From contig JACRDG010000017.1 in the NCBI GenBank assembly GCA_016218715.1, forward strand, positions 1 to 64,000: a stretch of 64,000 nucleotides of DNA, written 5' to 3'. The translations under genes were made by a program, and so were the position numbers. The notes below the pieces were generated by a model. The model was not told where the DNA came from, did no database searches, and saw only the letters and a list, made by a program, of their open reading frames with translations. The stretch is from Desulfomonile tiedjei. GTDB taxonomy: Bacteria; Desulfobacterota; Desulfomonilia; Desulfomonilales; Desulfomonilaceae. Below are positions 9,232-17,863 of the stretch, piece after piece (the stretch's first letter is position 1; every line of letters starts with the position of its first letter).

Positions 9232-9558
9232 CTACTTGCTCGGCTTCCATTCTTTCCAGACCTTTCCCACAAGTTCAGGCCTGGGTTTCAAAGTTGGTTC
9301 GCCCGGTCGCCATCCTGCCGGAGTAGCCTCCGTTCCGTCGCTCTTTCGCACATGCTGAAACGCCATGATTTGCCGGATCAACTCTTCAACGTTTCTTCCT
9401 ACCGGCGGGGTCATGATCTCCATTGCCTGAATAATACCATCCGGATCGATCAGAAACCTCCCTCGGATGTCAACTCCCGCTCCTTCATCATACACTCCGT
9501 AGACCTTGCCTATCTCTCCACCCGGATCAGAGAGCATCGAAAAAGGCGCGCCGCGCAC
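9232..9558 (-). pseudogene. broken peroxiredoxin, C-terminal half only
   Basis: The 108-residue frame matches the C-terminal half of a typical 2-Cys peroxiredoxin: PFSMLSDPGGEIGKVYGV, the strand IRGRFLIDPDGII, and the helix VGRNVEELIRQI. The N-terminal half with the peroxidatic Cys (PxxxTxxC) is missing. A stop codon lies two codons upstream of the only possible start, a GTG with no ribosome site. In another frame just upstream (about 9565-9620) the residues EPPFELEG resemble the first strand of a peroxiredoxin, which suggests an internal deletion of the catalytic part plus a frame change. As it stands it cannot be a peroxidase. The resolving-Cys region (VCPAxW) is also absent: the tail reads TPAGWRPGE. 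Confidence 0.75.
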
Positions 9559-9784
9559 CCTTCAAGCTCGAATGGAGGCTCGGAAGCCTGAGGGTCAGGC
9601 TGAGGCGACCAATCCTGCAGCCAGGCATACTTTGAGAGGATTACTCTCCTGGGCAATGCTGCACGTCGGTCTTTCTGCGTTCCTTTATGAATCCCTTCCG
9701 ACGCCCCTCCCTCTCGGGGGGTACCACTTGTCTGCGGTGACTGGTCGAGCCATAACTCTCCACGATCGTGAAAGAAAAAAGAGC

Positions 9785-9824
9785 TTGACAGGGCAGGAAC
9801 ATCCGAATATTATAACGTTATAAT
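9785..9824 (+). promoter_or_regulatory. promoter with palindromic operator for the acyl-CoA cluster
   Basis: TTGACA at 9785-9790 and TATTAT at 9808-9813 are separated by 17 bp, a good sigma70 promoter. Overlapping the -10 is a perfect 16-bp palindrome, ATTATAACGTTATAAT (9809-9824). Nearly the same promoter-plus-dyad arrangement occurs at 14543-14582 in front of the GntR-family gene, so this is the probable operator of that regulator. Transcription would start near 9820, about 155 bp ahead of the thiolase gene. Confidence 0.75.
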
Positions 9825-9976
9825 GTCCGTATAAATGGGAGCCGCTCGGTTGTTTCCTCCCCTCGAAACCCTCCCCTCACTCGCGGGAACCGCCACCTCT
9901 TCTCGCGTCTATGAGCACGGGATGGGCCCACAGGGACCGAACTCGGAGGAACCCGGCCCCGAGGAGTGAAGAGAAC

Positions 9977-11170
9977 ATGGCTGACAGATTTGTCATTGTG
10001 GGAGCGAAGCGCACTCCCTTCGGAAAATACCTCGGTTCTCTATCGGAGATGGAGCCCCTCGAAGTTGCCGTTCACGCGGCCAGAGCTGCGCTCACGTCCC
10101 AGCACAGGGATCTCACTTCGGACATCGATCAGATCTTCGCCGGGAACTGCGTCCCGGTAGCGTTTGAAACTGGCTCGGTCACGGGCAGGCAGGTCGGCCT
10201 CACGTTGGGTCTCGACGTGTTCACCACGACCCTCGACACTGCCTGCTGTTCACCGCTGACCGCCTTGAGGATGGCTCTATGGGGCCTGCGGCTGGGTGAG
10301 ATCTCCTCGGCCCTGGTCATGGGCGTAGAAGCCATGAGCAAAGTGCCCCACGTGAGCCGTGATCTGCGCAAGGGCGTGCGAATAGGGGAACTCAAGTTCA
10401 GGGACATGATCTATCCAATAGAATATCCAGGGTACAATCCTGTCTCCGTCGATGCATCAGACGGAGCCGAGAAGTACGGCATCCCGAAGCGGATGCTCGA
10501 CACGTGGGCCATGGCCTCGCATGTCAAGTGGGCCAGCGCCAATAAATCGGGCGCCTTTGCGGATGAGATTGCCCCCTTGATGGTGAAGAAGGGCAGAGAG
10601 AAGCTTCTGTTCGACACGGACGAGCCCCCGAGGCCCAACGGAAATCTTGCATCCCTGGAGCAGCTTCCTACGGTCTTTGGCGCGAAAACCACCACAGCAG
10701 GCAATGCGCCTGGGCTCAACGACGGCGCGTCCGCCGTGGTGATAATGACCGAAAAGCGGGCGATGGATTTGGGATTGCAACCGCTGGCAGCCGTGGTGGA
10801 CATGGCCGGAGCAACGGACATGCCGCATGGGATCTCATGGATACCTGCATTGACCATTCAGAAGGTCCTTGCCAGAGCGGGCCTCGGTCTGGACGACATG
10901 GACTTGATCGAGATCAACGAGGCTTTTGCAGCAATGCCCCTTGTCAGCACCAAGATCCTCGCGAAAAACGACACGGCCGGATGGTACCAGCTCCTGAAAA
11001 AGACGAACGTCAACGGTGGAGCTATCGCCATCGGCCATCCCGTGGGAGCTTCGGGACTCAGGATCATGATGACGATGATGTACGAGCTTCGCCGTCGCGG
11101 TGGAGGCCGGGGAGTAGCGGCAATTTGCGGAGGTCTCACCCAGGGTGAGGCAGTAATTATCGCGGCTTAG
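9977..11170 (+). CDS. thiolase (acetyl-CoA C-acyltransferase)
   Basis: A 397-residue thiolase, the usual family length, beginning MADRFVIVGAKRTPFGKY; the ATG at 9977 was chosen because it begins the conserved N-terminal strand and follows GAGGAG. The nucleophilic Cys lies in TACCSPLTALRMA (about residue 90), the catalytic His in GGAIAIGHPVGASG (about 350) and the second Cys in the CGGLTQG loop at the C-terminus. It should cleave 3-ketoacyl-CoA with CoA in the last step of beta-oxidation, in the cytoplasm. It is the first gene of the plus-strand acyl-CoA cluster, 12 bp ahead of the hydratase/dehydrogenase gene. Confidence 0.93.
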   Translation: MADRFVIVGAKRTPFGKYLGSLSEMEPLEVAVHAARAALTSQHRDLTSDIDQIFAGNCVPVAFETGSVTGRQVGLTLGLDVFTTTLDTACCSPLTALRMALWGLRLGEISSALVMGVEAMSKVPHVSRDLRKGVRIGELKFRDMIYPIEYPGYNPVSVDASDGAEKYGIPKRMLDTWAMASHVKWASANKSGAFADEIAPLMVKKGREKLLFDTDEPPRPNGNLASLEQLPTVFGAKTTTAGNAPGLNDGASAVVIMTEKRAMDLGLQPLAAVVDMAGATDMPHGISWIPALTIQKVLARAGLGLDDMDLIEINEAFAAMPLVSTKILAKNDTAGWYQLLKKTNVNGGAIAIGHPVGASGLRIMMTMMYELRRRGGGRGVAAICGGLTQGEAVIIAA

Positions 11171-11182
11171 GGAGACAATATC

Positions 11183-13285
11183 ATGCCGGAAGTAACGTAT
11201 TCTCTCGATCGATCGAGTGGTATGGCAACCTTTGTTATCGATACCGCAGGCCCGGTCAACACGATCGGCCAACAATTCCTGGCCGATCTCGAACGAGCCA
11301 CGGCTCAGGCCAACAGGGACGGCGTCAAGGGTGTTGCAATAGCTTCGGCCAAGAAAGCCAGTTTTCTCGATGGAGCCAACCTCAAGGAGATCCTCACCGA
11401 TTCTACTCCCCAGAGCGTTCGCCTCACCGTCCGGAGATGTCAGGACGCGTTAGCCACTCTTGCCAAGAGCCCGTTCCCTGTCGTAGCCCTTCTCGACGGT
11501 CAGACAGCACTCGGCGGCGGATTCGAGCTTCTGTTGTGGGCGTGCGATCACGTCTTTGCCACTACCGGTTCCAAGTTTGGTCTGCCGGAGGTCAACGTCG
11601 GCCTCTTCCCGGCAGCCGGCGGAACTCATACGTTGCCTCGGGTCGTGGGCTTCGCCTCAGCAGTGGATACCATACTGAGCGGTCGCATCAGTCCCGCTGA
11701 AGCGTACGAAAGTACCGACCTGGTAACGGTGTGCCCAACAGATGAGCTCCGATCCCGTGCTGTGAACTGGCTGGCGGATAACCAGGGCATGGTCAACCGG
11801 AACTACGATCCTGAGCGTAAAGGAGCGGACGGCGTCACCGTCACCGACGCCGAGGCTGAGGCAATCGTGGCAAAAGCCAGGACCAGGTACGCCTTATGCC
11901 CTAACCGGCCCTATCTCCTCGCGGCCATCGACTCTCTGGAAGCAGGGCGAAACAAGCCTGCCGAGACCGCTGCGGGTGAGGATATCGGGAGGTTCGTATC
12001 CTTGCTTGAGCATCCCAATTCCCGGAACAAGATCGATTTGTTCTTCCTCGTGACCAGCGTGGGTCCCCGACTGGCGAAGACGAGCCACCAAGCAGGCAAA
12101 ATCCAAAGGGCTGCCGTCGTGGGCTCGGGCCTCATGGGGGTGGGAATAGCTCAGGTCATGGCGGAGAAAGGTTTGAGAACGACTCTCGTGGACGTAGACG
12201 ATGTAACGACCCGGCGAGCGGTCGAGAGGATTGACCGAACCCTTGGCGATCTCGTCGCTCGGGGACGGTGGAGTGAGTCCCGCAAGGAGCGGGTGATGGC
12301 CAACATCGATTGCACCACCGACTATAGCCGGTTGCGCGACGTTCCTCTGTTCATAGAGTGCGTGTTCGAAGATCTCTCCCTCAAAAAGAAAATTCTCTCT
12401 CAGGTTCAGGCAGTGTGCCCGGACGCGATCTTCGCATCCAACACGTCCACGATTCCCATAGGTGACATTACCCAGTCAGCGGCGTTCCCGGGGCAAGCTG
12501 TGGGGATGCACTTTTTCTCGCCCGTACCGCTCATGCCTCTGTTGGAAGTAATAGAGGGACCCGCTTCAACGCCGGCCGCACTTGCGACCGCTGTGAGCGT
12601 GGGCCGAGCCATAGGAAAGACCGTGATTGTGGTCGGTGACGGCCCGGGATTTTACACCAGCCGGACGTTCGGCAGGTACGTCATGAACGGGTTCAGGCTC
12701 GCCGAACTCGGGGTTAGCCCGTGGGACGTGGACAGGCTGGCGCTGAAGGTCGGTTTCCCCCAGGGACCGCTGCATGTTTACGGCACTGCGGGCGGGAACG
12801 TAGTGTATCACGCGGGCAAGTTCATGGCTGAACGCCTCCCGGAGCGCTTCGAGATGCCACGGAGCATCGTCAGCATGTACGAAGCCGGTTACGTGGGAGC
12901 GGGACAAGCCAGCTTCTATGCGGACGAAAAGAAAATGGCACCCAATGAGTCGGCACTGGACAAGATAGTCCTCGATCGAGGCGTTCCCCGGCCGACCGAC
13001 CAGGAGGTTGAGGACATTCTGCTCCTTGGCATGGTGAACGAGGCTTTCTGGTGCATGAGCGACGGGGTGCTGAGAGACTACTACAGCATGGACCTGGGGG
13101 CCGTGCTCGGCATAGGATTCCCCGACTGCTGGCATGGGCCCGCTCGTTACGTGAGTCAGAAGGGGGTTCGAGCCGTCAAGGCGAGGCTGGCAGAGCTCGC
13201 GGACAAGTTCCTCGTGGCCGGTCTTGCTCCCGCACCCGAGTTTGACCTCTTGACGACCTGCGGGCTGGATTGTCAACTGATCTAG
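11183..13285 (+). CDS. bifunctional enoyl-CoA hydratase / 3-hydroxyacyl-CoA dehydrogenase
   Basis: A 700-residue FadB/FadJ-type fusion. The N-terminal crotonase domain (about 1-190) has the oxyanion loop region ALLDGQTALGGGFELLLWACD and the catalytic acidic region FGLPEVNVGLFPAAGGT. After a linker, the NAD-binding domain starts at AAVVGSGLMGVGIAQVMAEKG (about residue 310), with the dehydrogenase catalytic His in GMHFFSPVPLMPLLEVI and the C-terminal dimerisation domains after about 500. It performs two successive beta-oxidation steps. It is translated 12 bp after the thiolase, and its stop lies 19 bp before the acyl-CoA dehydrogenase start, so the three form one operon. Confidence 0.93.
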   Translation: MPEVTYSLDRSSGMATFVIDTAGPVNTIGQQFLADLERATAQANRDGVKGVAIASAKKASFLDGANLKEILTDSTPQSVRLTVRRCQDALATLAKSPFPVVALLDGQTALGGGFELLLWACDHVFATTGSKFGLPEVNVGLFPAAGGTHTLPRVVGFASAVDTILSGRISPAEAYESTDLVTVCPTDELRSRAVNWLADNQGMVNRNYDPERKGADGVTVTDAEAEAIVAKARTRYALCPNRPYLLAAIDSLEAGRNKPAETAAGEDIGRFVSLLEHPNSRNKIDLFFLVTSVGPRLAKTSHQAGKIQRAAVVGSGLMGVGIAQVMAEKGLRTTLVDVDDVTTRRAVERIDRTLGDLVARGRWSESRKERVMANIDCTTDYSRLRDVPLFIECVFEDLSLKKKILSQVQAVCPDAIFASNTSTIPIGDITQSAAFPGQAVGMHFFSPVPLMPLLEVIEGPASTPAALATAVSVGRAIGKTVIVVGDGPGFYTSRTFGRYVMNGFRLAELGVSPWDVDRLALKVGFPQGPLHVYGTAGGNVVYHAGKFMAERLPERFEMPRSIVSMYEAGYVGAGQASFYADEKKMAPNESALDKIVLDRGVPRPTDQEVEDILLLGMVNEAFWCMSDGVLRDYYSMDLGAVLGIGFPDCWHGPARYVSQKGVRAVKARLAELADKFLVAGLAPAPEFDLLTTCGLDCQLI

Positions 13286-13304
13286 CTCCGAAGGGGAGAA
13301 GTCT

Positions 13305-14447
13305 ATGGAAATCTTGCCGTATACCGAGGAGCACAGGATCTTTCGAGACTCCGTGAGGAAATTCTTCGATCGAGAAGTAGTTCCCTATGTCGAGGAATGG
13401 GAAGAGGCAGGCATTGTTCCCAGGAGCCTGTGGAAGAAGATGGGTGAACAGGGGTTCCTGTGCATTCAGGTGCCGGAAGAATACGGAGGACTGGGGGGCG
13501 ATTTTCTCTATTCTGTTATCCTCACCGAGGAACTCGCGCGCACGAACCATTTCGGACTCGGTGCCCCGATCCACAGCGACATTGTGGTGCCGTACATCGT
13601 ATCCTTTGCCTCCGAAGAAGCGAAGCGCCAGTATCTCCCGGCCTGCGTCTCCGGAGACGCCATCACGGCCATCGCCATGACCGAGCCGAATGCCGGCAGC
13701 GATCTGGCGTCCATGCGGACCACCGCGGTCGACGACGGAGACCATGTGGTGATCAACGGGCAGAAAACATTTATCAGTAACGGCATAAACTGTGACCTCG
13801 TCGTTCTTGCCGCCAGAGACCCGTCGGTTCAGAATGCTCACCGGGCTATCGAGTTGTACCTGGTTGAAGCCGACACGCCCGGCTTTGAGAAAGGTAAGAG
13901 AATTAAGAAGATCGGGTGGCATAGTCAGGATACCGCCGAGCTGTTCTTCACGGATTGTCGAGTGCCCAAGACCAACCGGCTCGGGTCAAAGGGCGGCGGA
14001 TTTGCCATGATGATGGAAAAGCTCCAGCAGGAGCGGATCATGTGCTGTTTAGCAGCAGTCTCTGTCGCTGAAAATGTCCTGGCACGGACCATAGACTATT
14101 GCAAAGAGCGGACCGCGTTCGGCAAGCCTCTCTCGAAATTCCAAAACACCCAGTTCAAGATCGTGGAGATGGCGACGCAGGTGAAGCTCGGCCGTACGTT
14201 CATGGACAAGCTGATCGTGGAGCATATGTCGGGCGGCAACATCGTGGCGGAAGTCAGCATGGCCAAGTACTGGACTTCGGAAATGGCAATGCGGGTAGCG
14301 GACGGCTGTCTGCAGCTTCACGGTGGGTACGGCTATTGCGAAGAGTACCCGGTAGCCCGGGCATGGAGGGACGTGCGGGTGATGTCGATCTTCGCCGGCA
14401 CGAACGAGATCATGAAGAGCATTGCGGCCCAGTTCATGGGGCTCTGA
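13305..14447 (+). CDS. acyl-CoA dehydrogenase (long-chain-type active site)
   Basis: A 380-residue FAD enzyme with a GGGGAG ribosome site. Signature 1 is AIAMTEPNAGSDLASMRTTA; signature 2 is QLHGGYGYCEEYPVARAWRD. The C-terminal loop reads FAGTNEI, so the catalytic Glu that short/medium-chain enzymes carry at the start of this loop is Ala here. As in long-chain and isovaleryl-type enzymes, the base is instead likely the Glu of LQQERI in helix G (about residue 246). It should introduce the 2,3-double bond into a long or branched acyl-CoA and pass electrons to ETF. Third gene of the operon beginning at the thiolase. Confidence 0.92.
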   Translation: MEILPYTEEHRIFRDSVRKFFDREVVPYVEEWEEAGIVPRSLWKKMGEQGFLCIQVPEEYGGLGGDFLYSVILTEELARTNHFGLGAPIHSDIVVPYIVSFASEEAKRQYLPACVSGDAITAIAMTEPNAGSDLASMRTTAVDDGDHVVINGQKTFISNGINCDLVVLAARDPSVQNAHRAIELYLVEADTPGFEKGKRIKKIGWHSQDTAELFFTDCRVPKTNRLGSKGGGFAMMMEKLQQERIMCCLAAVSVAENVLARTIDYCKERTAFGKPLSKFQNTQFKIVEMATQVKLGRTFMDKLIVEHMSGGNIVAEVSMAKYWTSEMAMRVADGCLQLHGGYGYCEEYPVARAWRDVRVMSIFAGTNEIMKSIAAQFMGL

Positions 14448-14542
14448 GGTGCTCGATCGCGGTACGGGGCGCCTGACAGCTGCCTGCAGGTGCGGCTCGG
14501 TTGTGGAGAGATAGTCACTCGAGGACACGGTGGAGAAAAGGC

Positions 14543-14582
14543 TTGACATGGTTTCCGGCGACCAATATAGTAATGTTATAAT
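14543..14582 (+). promoter_or_regulatory. promoter and probable auto-operator of the GntR-family gene
   Basis: TTGACA at 14543-14548, 17 bp, then TATAGT at 14566-14571. The dyad ATAGTAATGTTATAAT (14567-14582) overlaps the -10 and shares its right half, GTTATAATGTC, with the thiolase promoter operator. The shared position relative to -35/-10 in both promoters supports a common repressor. Predicted transcription start is 14578-14581, essentially at the ATG of the regulator. Confidence 0.65.
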
Positions 14583-15342
14583 GTCTGGACAAATAACACA
14601 ACCAACCGCAGCGAAGCTGGAAAGAGGACACATCCCGCTGTACTACCAGCTCGAAAAAATTCTCCGGGACAAGATCGCCTCACGTGAGATAGCTCCCGAG
14701 GAATCCTTCCCCACCGAGCAAGAGCTCTGCAACCAGTATGGAGTAAGCCGCGCCGTGGTCAGACAAGCCTTTGCGGCTTTGCTTCAGGACGGCCTAATCT
14801 CCAGAATCCCCGGGAAAGGTACCTTCCTGGCTCAGCAGACGCGGGGTCATCGAATCCTGCACTGTTTCAACTCCATCGAGGAGTTGGTCGAGCTTTCGAC
14901 CCAAGCCACAAACGTCATTCGGTACAAGGGACTGGTCACTCCCAGTAAGCAGACGGCCTCCTTGTTCACACTGGGACACGGTGAAAAGCTTTATTCTCTG
15001 AGGGGGATCCGGATTATCAATAATAATCCGGTCTGCTACTTCGCGATCAATCTGCCTGCTGAGTTCGCCGGATTCCTCGAAGACGAGAACCTGGAAACCG
15101 GAGCGATCCTGCCGATCGTAGAGAAAAAATCCGGTTTGCTCGTGCAACGGGTTCGGCAGACTATCACCGCAGCTAGAGCCCGCAAGAACGTGGCGAGAGA
15201 TGTGGGGTTGGAGGAGGGTGATCCTGTGCTCCAATTCGAGAGAGTCTACTATGCAGCTAACGATAGGGTAGTGGAAGCAGGAACCAGCTATTTTCATCCT
15301 GACCGCTATCACTATGTGATGGAGTTCTCCCACAAGCGGTGA
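14581..15342 (+). CDS. GntR/HutC-family transcriptional regulator
   Basis: A 253-residue regulator when started at the ATG at 14581. The N-terminal winged helix reads IPLYYQLEKILRDKI ... FPTEQELCNQYGVSRAVVRQAFAALLQDGLISRIPGKGTFL over separate stretches, typical of GntR. The C-terminal 160 residues are a UTRA effector domain ending LEEGDPVLQFERVYYA ... SYFHPDRYHYVMEF, which binds a small ligand, plausibly an acyl-CoA or carboxylate. The frame is open back to a GTG at 14530, but a promoter lies inside that extension, so the downstream start, which would be leaderless, is preferred. It probably represses itself and the thiolase operon. Confidence 0.88.
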   Translation: MSGQITQPTAAKLERGHIPLYYQLEKILRDKIASREIAPEESFPTEQELCNQYGVSRAVVRQAFAALLQDGLISRIPGKGTFLAQQTRGHRILHCFNSIEELVELSTQATNVIRYKGLVTPSKQTASLFTLGHGEKLYSLRGIRIINNNPVCYFAINLPAEFAGFLEDENLETGAILPIVEKKSGLLVQRVRQTITAARARKNVARDVGLEEGDPVLQFERVYYAANDRVVEAGTSYFHPDRYHYVMEFSHKR

Positions 15343-15559
15343 CGCATCACCGCCGGGCAGGTGATTCCGGAAGCTGAACGTCAGACGAAGCAAAGTCTGC
15401 AAAGCTCGTAAACCAGAGTAGCCAAGGGCATCGAAAGAGTACATCGGATGTCCGCGATGTCGAGGGGACAGGTACGCTGTCTGCAGTGGACCGATTTGGC
15501 GACGCGCGTCCGCAGCGCGGAAACCATCATCACCCCAACGAACAGAAAGGGATGAGGTT

Positions 15560-17134
15560 GTGGAACCGTTCATGGAAAGACGCCTGGCGCAGTTGCAGCA
15601 GGCAAGGGAACGCGTGCTTATGAAGAACAGGGGTGAGAATCCGTCAGGCGAGCCCCTCCGGGAAAAGATGACTGCGCGTGGCAGAATCGGGGCGCTATTG
15701 GACAAGGAATCGTTTGTCGAGTCAAATATGCTCGCTGGCCACCTGGTGGATCGTCCCGGTGACGGTATCATAACGGGGTTTGGCAGCATCGAAGCCCGCC
15801 GGGTGTTCGTCTACGCCCAGGACTCTTCAGTGATGGGAGGCTCCATAGGCGTGGATCACGGGTACAAGATGTACCGCACCATTGAACGGGCATTGGAAAT
15901 GAGGTCTCCGCTCATAGGACTGCACGATTCGCCGGGGGCCAGGCTTCCGGACTCGACGGATCTGGAAATACTGAGGAAACAGCGCCGCTCGTTTTTTTCG
16001 CAAATCGCGGAAAAGCACGGAGGATCTGTCTTTTTTCCCAACACCCAAGCGTCGGGCGTCATTCCTCAGATATCGGGCATACTGGGAAGTTGCGGCGGAA
16101 TCTCCGTGTATTCTCCTGCTCTCACGGATTTCGTCTTCATGGTGGACAAAACCAGTCACATGTTCATCACCGGGCCCCGTATCGTCAAATCTGCCGTGGG
16201 CGAAGACATCAGCAAAGAGGATCTCGGAGGAGCAAAGGTCCACGCCCAAAAGTCAGGGGTGTGTGATTTCCGGTGCAAGGACGATGCGGAATGCCTGCGA
16301 GAAATACGGCGACTGCTGAGCTTTCTTCCGTCGAACTGTGACGAGCAGCCTCCGGTCGTTCCCACAGGAGACGATCCGGACAGGGCATGTCCCGAGCTGA
16401 GTGAGATCGTTCCCACCAACCCACACCAGCCGTTCAACATTGTCAAGGTCATCGAGCAGATAGTGGACAATGGAGATTTCTTGCAGGTGAAGAGGGAATT
16501 TGCAGGGGAGATCGTCGTCGGATTCGGCAGGATGGATGGGCGAACCGTCGGCATTGTGGCCAATCAGCCGAGGGTGCGTGCCGGTGCCATGACTGTGGAC
16601 AGCTCCGACAAGCAGGCACGCTTCATCAGATTCTGCGACTGTTTCAACATCCCCATCGTCCTCCTGGTCGACACTCCGGCGTACATGCCGGGATCGGCTC
16701 AAGAGCATGCAGGAATTATCAGACACGGCGCCAAGGTTCTGTATGCCCTGTGCGATGCGCGTGTGCCGAGAATTTCTCTCGTGCTTCGCAAGGCCTATGG
16801 TGGAGGCAATCTGGGTATGGGAGTGCTTCCGGGTCTGGGAACCGACATGGTCTTGTACTGGCCGATCATGGAGACCGGTATCCTGGGGCCGGAACAGGCC
16901 GTAGCATTGCTTTTCGGTAATGCGCCCGACCTTTCCCGAGAGGTTCTGGCTCAGAAAATCGAGGAATACCGAGAAACTTACGCGAATCCCGTCTATGACG
17001 TCTCTTCCAACCTGAATGTGGAGGATGTGGTCGCGCCGTCAGAAACAAGGCGGTATCTCATTCGAGCCCTCAGGTCGCTGGAAGGCAAGCATGGGCAGCG
17101 GATTGCCAAGAAGCACGGCAATATTCCGCTCTGA
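15560..17134 (+). CDS. acyl-CoA carboxylase carboxyltransferase (beta) subunit
   Basis: A 524-residue carboxyltransferase of the propionyl/methylmalonyl-CoA family, beginning at GTG 15560 with GAGG close upstream. Two crotonase-like halves are visible: the first with HDSPGARLPD and SGVIPQISGILGSCGGISVYSPALTDF, the second with VGIVANQPRVRAGAMTVDSSDKQARFIRFCD and LVDTPAYMPGSAQEHAGIIRHGAKVLYAL, here cited in parts. These oxyanion holes move carboxyl groups between biotin and an acyl-CoA. No biotin carboxylase or biotin carrier gene lies nearby, so the partner is encoded elsewhere, or the enzyme works as a transcarboxylase/decarboxylase. In a fumarate-addition pathway it is the candidate for removing the carboxyl of a branched malonyl-CoA; that role is inference. 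Confidence 0.88.
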   Translation: MEPFMERRLAQLQQARERVLMKNRGENPSGEPLREKMTARGRIGALLDKESFVESNMLAGHLVDRPGDGIITGFGSIEARRVFVYAQDSSVMGGSIGVDHGYKMYRTIERALEMRSPLIGLHDSPGARLPDSTDLEILRKQRRSFFSQIAEKHGGSVFFPNTQASGVIPQISGILGSCGGISVYSPALTDFVFMVDKTSHMFITGPRIVKSAVGEDISKEDLGGAKVHAQKSGVCDFRCKDDAECLREIRRLLSFLPSNCDEQPPVVPTGDDPDRACPELSEIVPTNPHQPFNIVKVIEQIVDNGDFLQVKREFAGEIVVGFGRMDGRTVGIVANQPRVRAGAMTVDSSDKQARFIRFCDCFNIPIVLLVDTPAYMPGSAQEHAGIIRHGAKVLYALCDARVPRISLVLRKAYGGGNLGMGVLPGLGTDMVLYWPIMETGILGPEQAVALLFGNAPDLSREVLAQKIEEYRETYANPVYDVSSNLNVEDVVAPSETRRYLIRALRSLEGKHGQRIAKKHGNIPL

Positions 17135-17200
17135 TGAAGCACCAACCAGGCTCGCCAGGGTCGCTGCGGAAAGGAAGCTTCAAGAAGAAAGGCATGCCTC

Positions 17201-17599
17201 ATGGATCAGCAGAAGCGCATACGGGTGTTGGTAGCCAAACCGGGGCTGGACGGACATGAGCGGGGAGCCCATGTGGTCGCATACGGGCTGAGGGATGAAG
17301 GGTTCGAGGTCATCTACACGGGGCTTCGGCAAATGCCCGATCACATAGCGACAGCCGCGGTCCAGGAAGACGTAGACGTGGTGGGCCTCTCGATCTTGTC
17401 CGGCGCTCACCTTACGTTGACCAGAAAGGTCATCGAGAAGCTCCGCGAAAAAGGAGCTGCCGATGTAATGGTCCTCGTCGGGGGCGTCATACCTGAAGAA
17501 GACGTCCCCAAGCTCAAAAAAATGGGAGTTACGGAGGTGTTCAACGCTGGTACGCCCGTGAAAAAGATTGCGGAGTTCGTTCGGTCGCACCTTACCTGA
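17201..17599 (+). CDS. cobalamin-binding small subunit of an acyl-CoA mutase
   Basis: A 132-residue protein consisting only of a B12-binding Rossmann domain. The DxHxxG motif is present as DGHERG, with His19 as the lower axial cobalt ligand; SxL is SILSG and the GG motif is LVGGVIP. The length and ending match the small subunit of two-subunit methylmalonyl-CoA-type mutases. Its partner, the catalytic large subunit, is encoded separately at 21174 with four genes between, an unusual separation for a two-subunit mutase. It sits 66 bp after the carboxyltransferase gene. Confidence 0.92.
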   Translation: MDQQKRIRVLVAKPGLDGHERGAHVVAYGLRDEGFEVIYTGLRQMPDHIATAAVQEDVDVVGLSILSGAHLTLTRKVIEKLREKGAADVMVLVGGVIPEEDVPKLKKMGVTEVFNAGTPVKKIAEFVRSHLT

Positions 17600-17863
17600 T
17601 GCGCGGATCGAGCTGAGCCGAGTGGGTTGGCTTTCACGAAGGAGCGGAAGGAGTTCCGAATCTGAGTGGCTCTTCCGGGATTTCTCCAAGTAATGAGTTG
17701 AGCGCAGGGAGACTCGTATCTCGCTTTCCCGGCCCGCGACGTTCACCGGGCCAGGCCCCTCTGGTGGAGACCGTCAGCCATCATAGGTCCTGGGCGAGTA
17801 ACCCTGAGAGGACTACTAGCTCTCATTTCTTGCAAGGATTCGTGGAAGAAAGGGGATCGATAG

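Noticed and set aside
9506-9823. A plus-strand gene of 105 codons opposite the peroxiredoxin remnant
   Set aside because: It has no ribosome site or domain and runs through the thiolase-operon promoter; the minus-strand peroxiredoxin match explains the DNA.
14794-15789. A 331-codon minus-strand frame across the GntR gene and carboxyltransferase start
   Set aside because: It crosses two well-supported plus-strand genes and a promoter-bearing gap, with no ribosome site or known domain.
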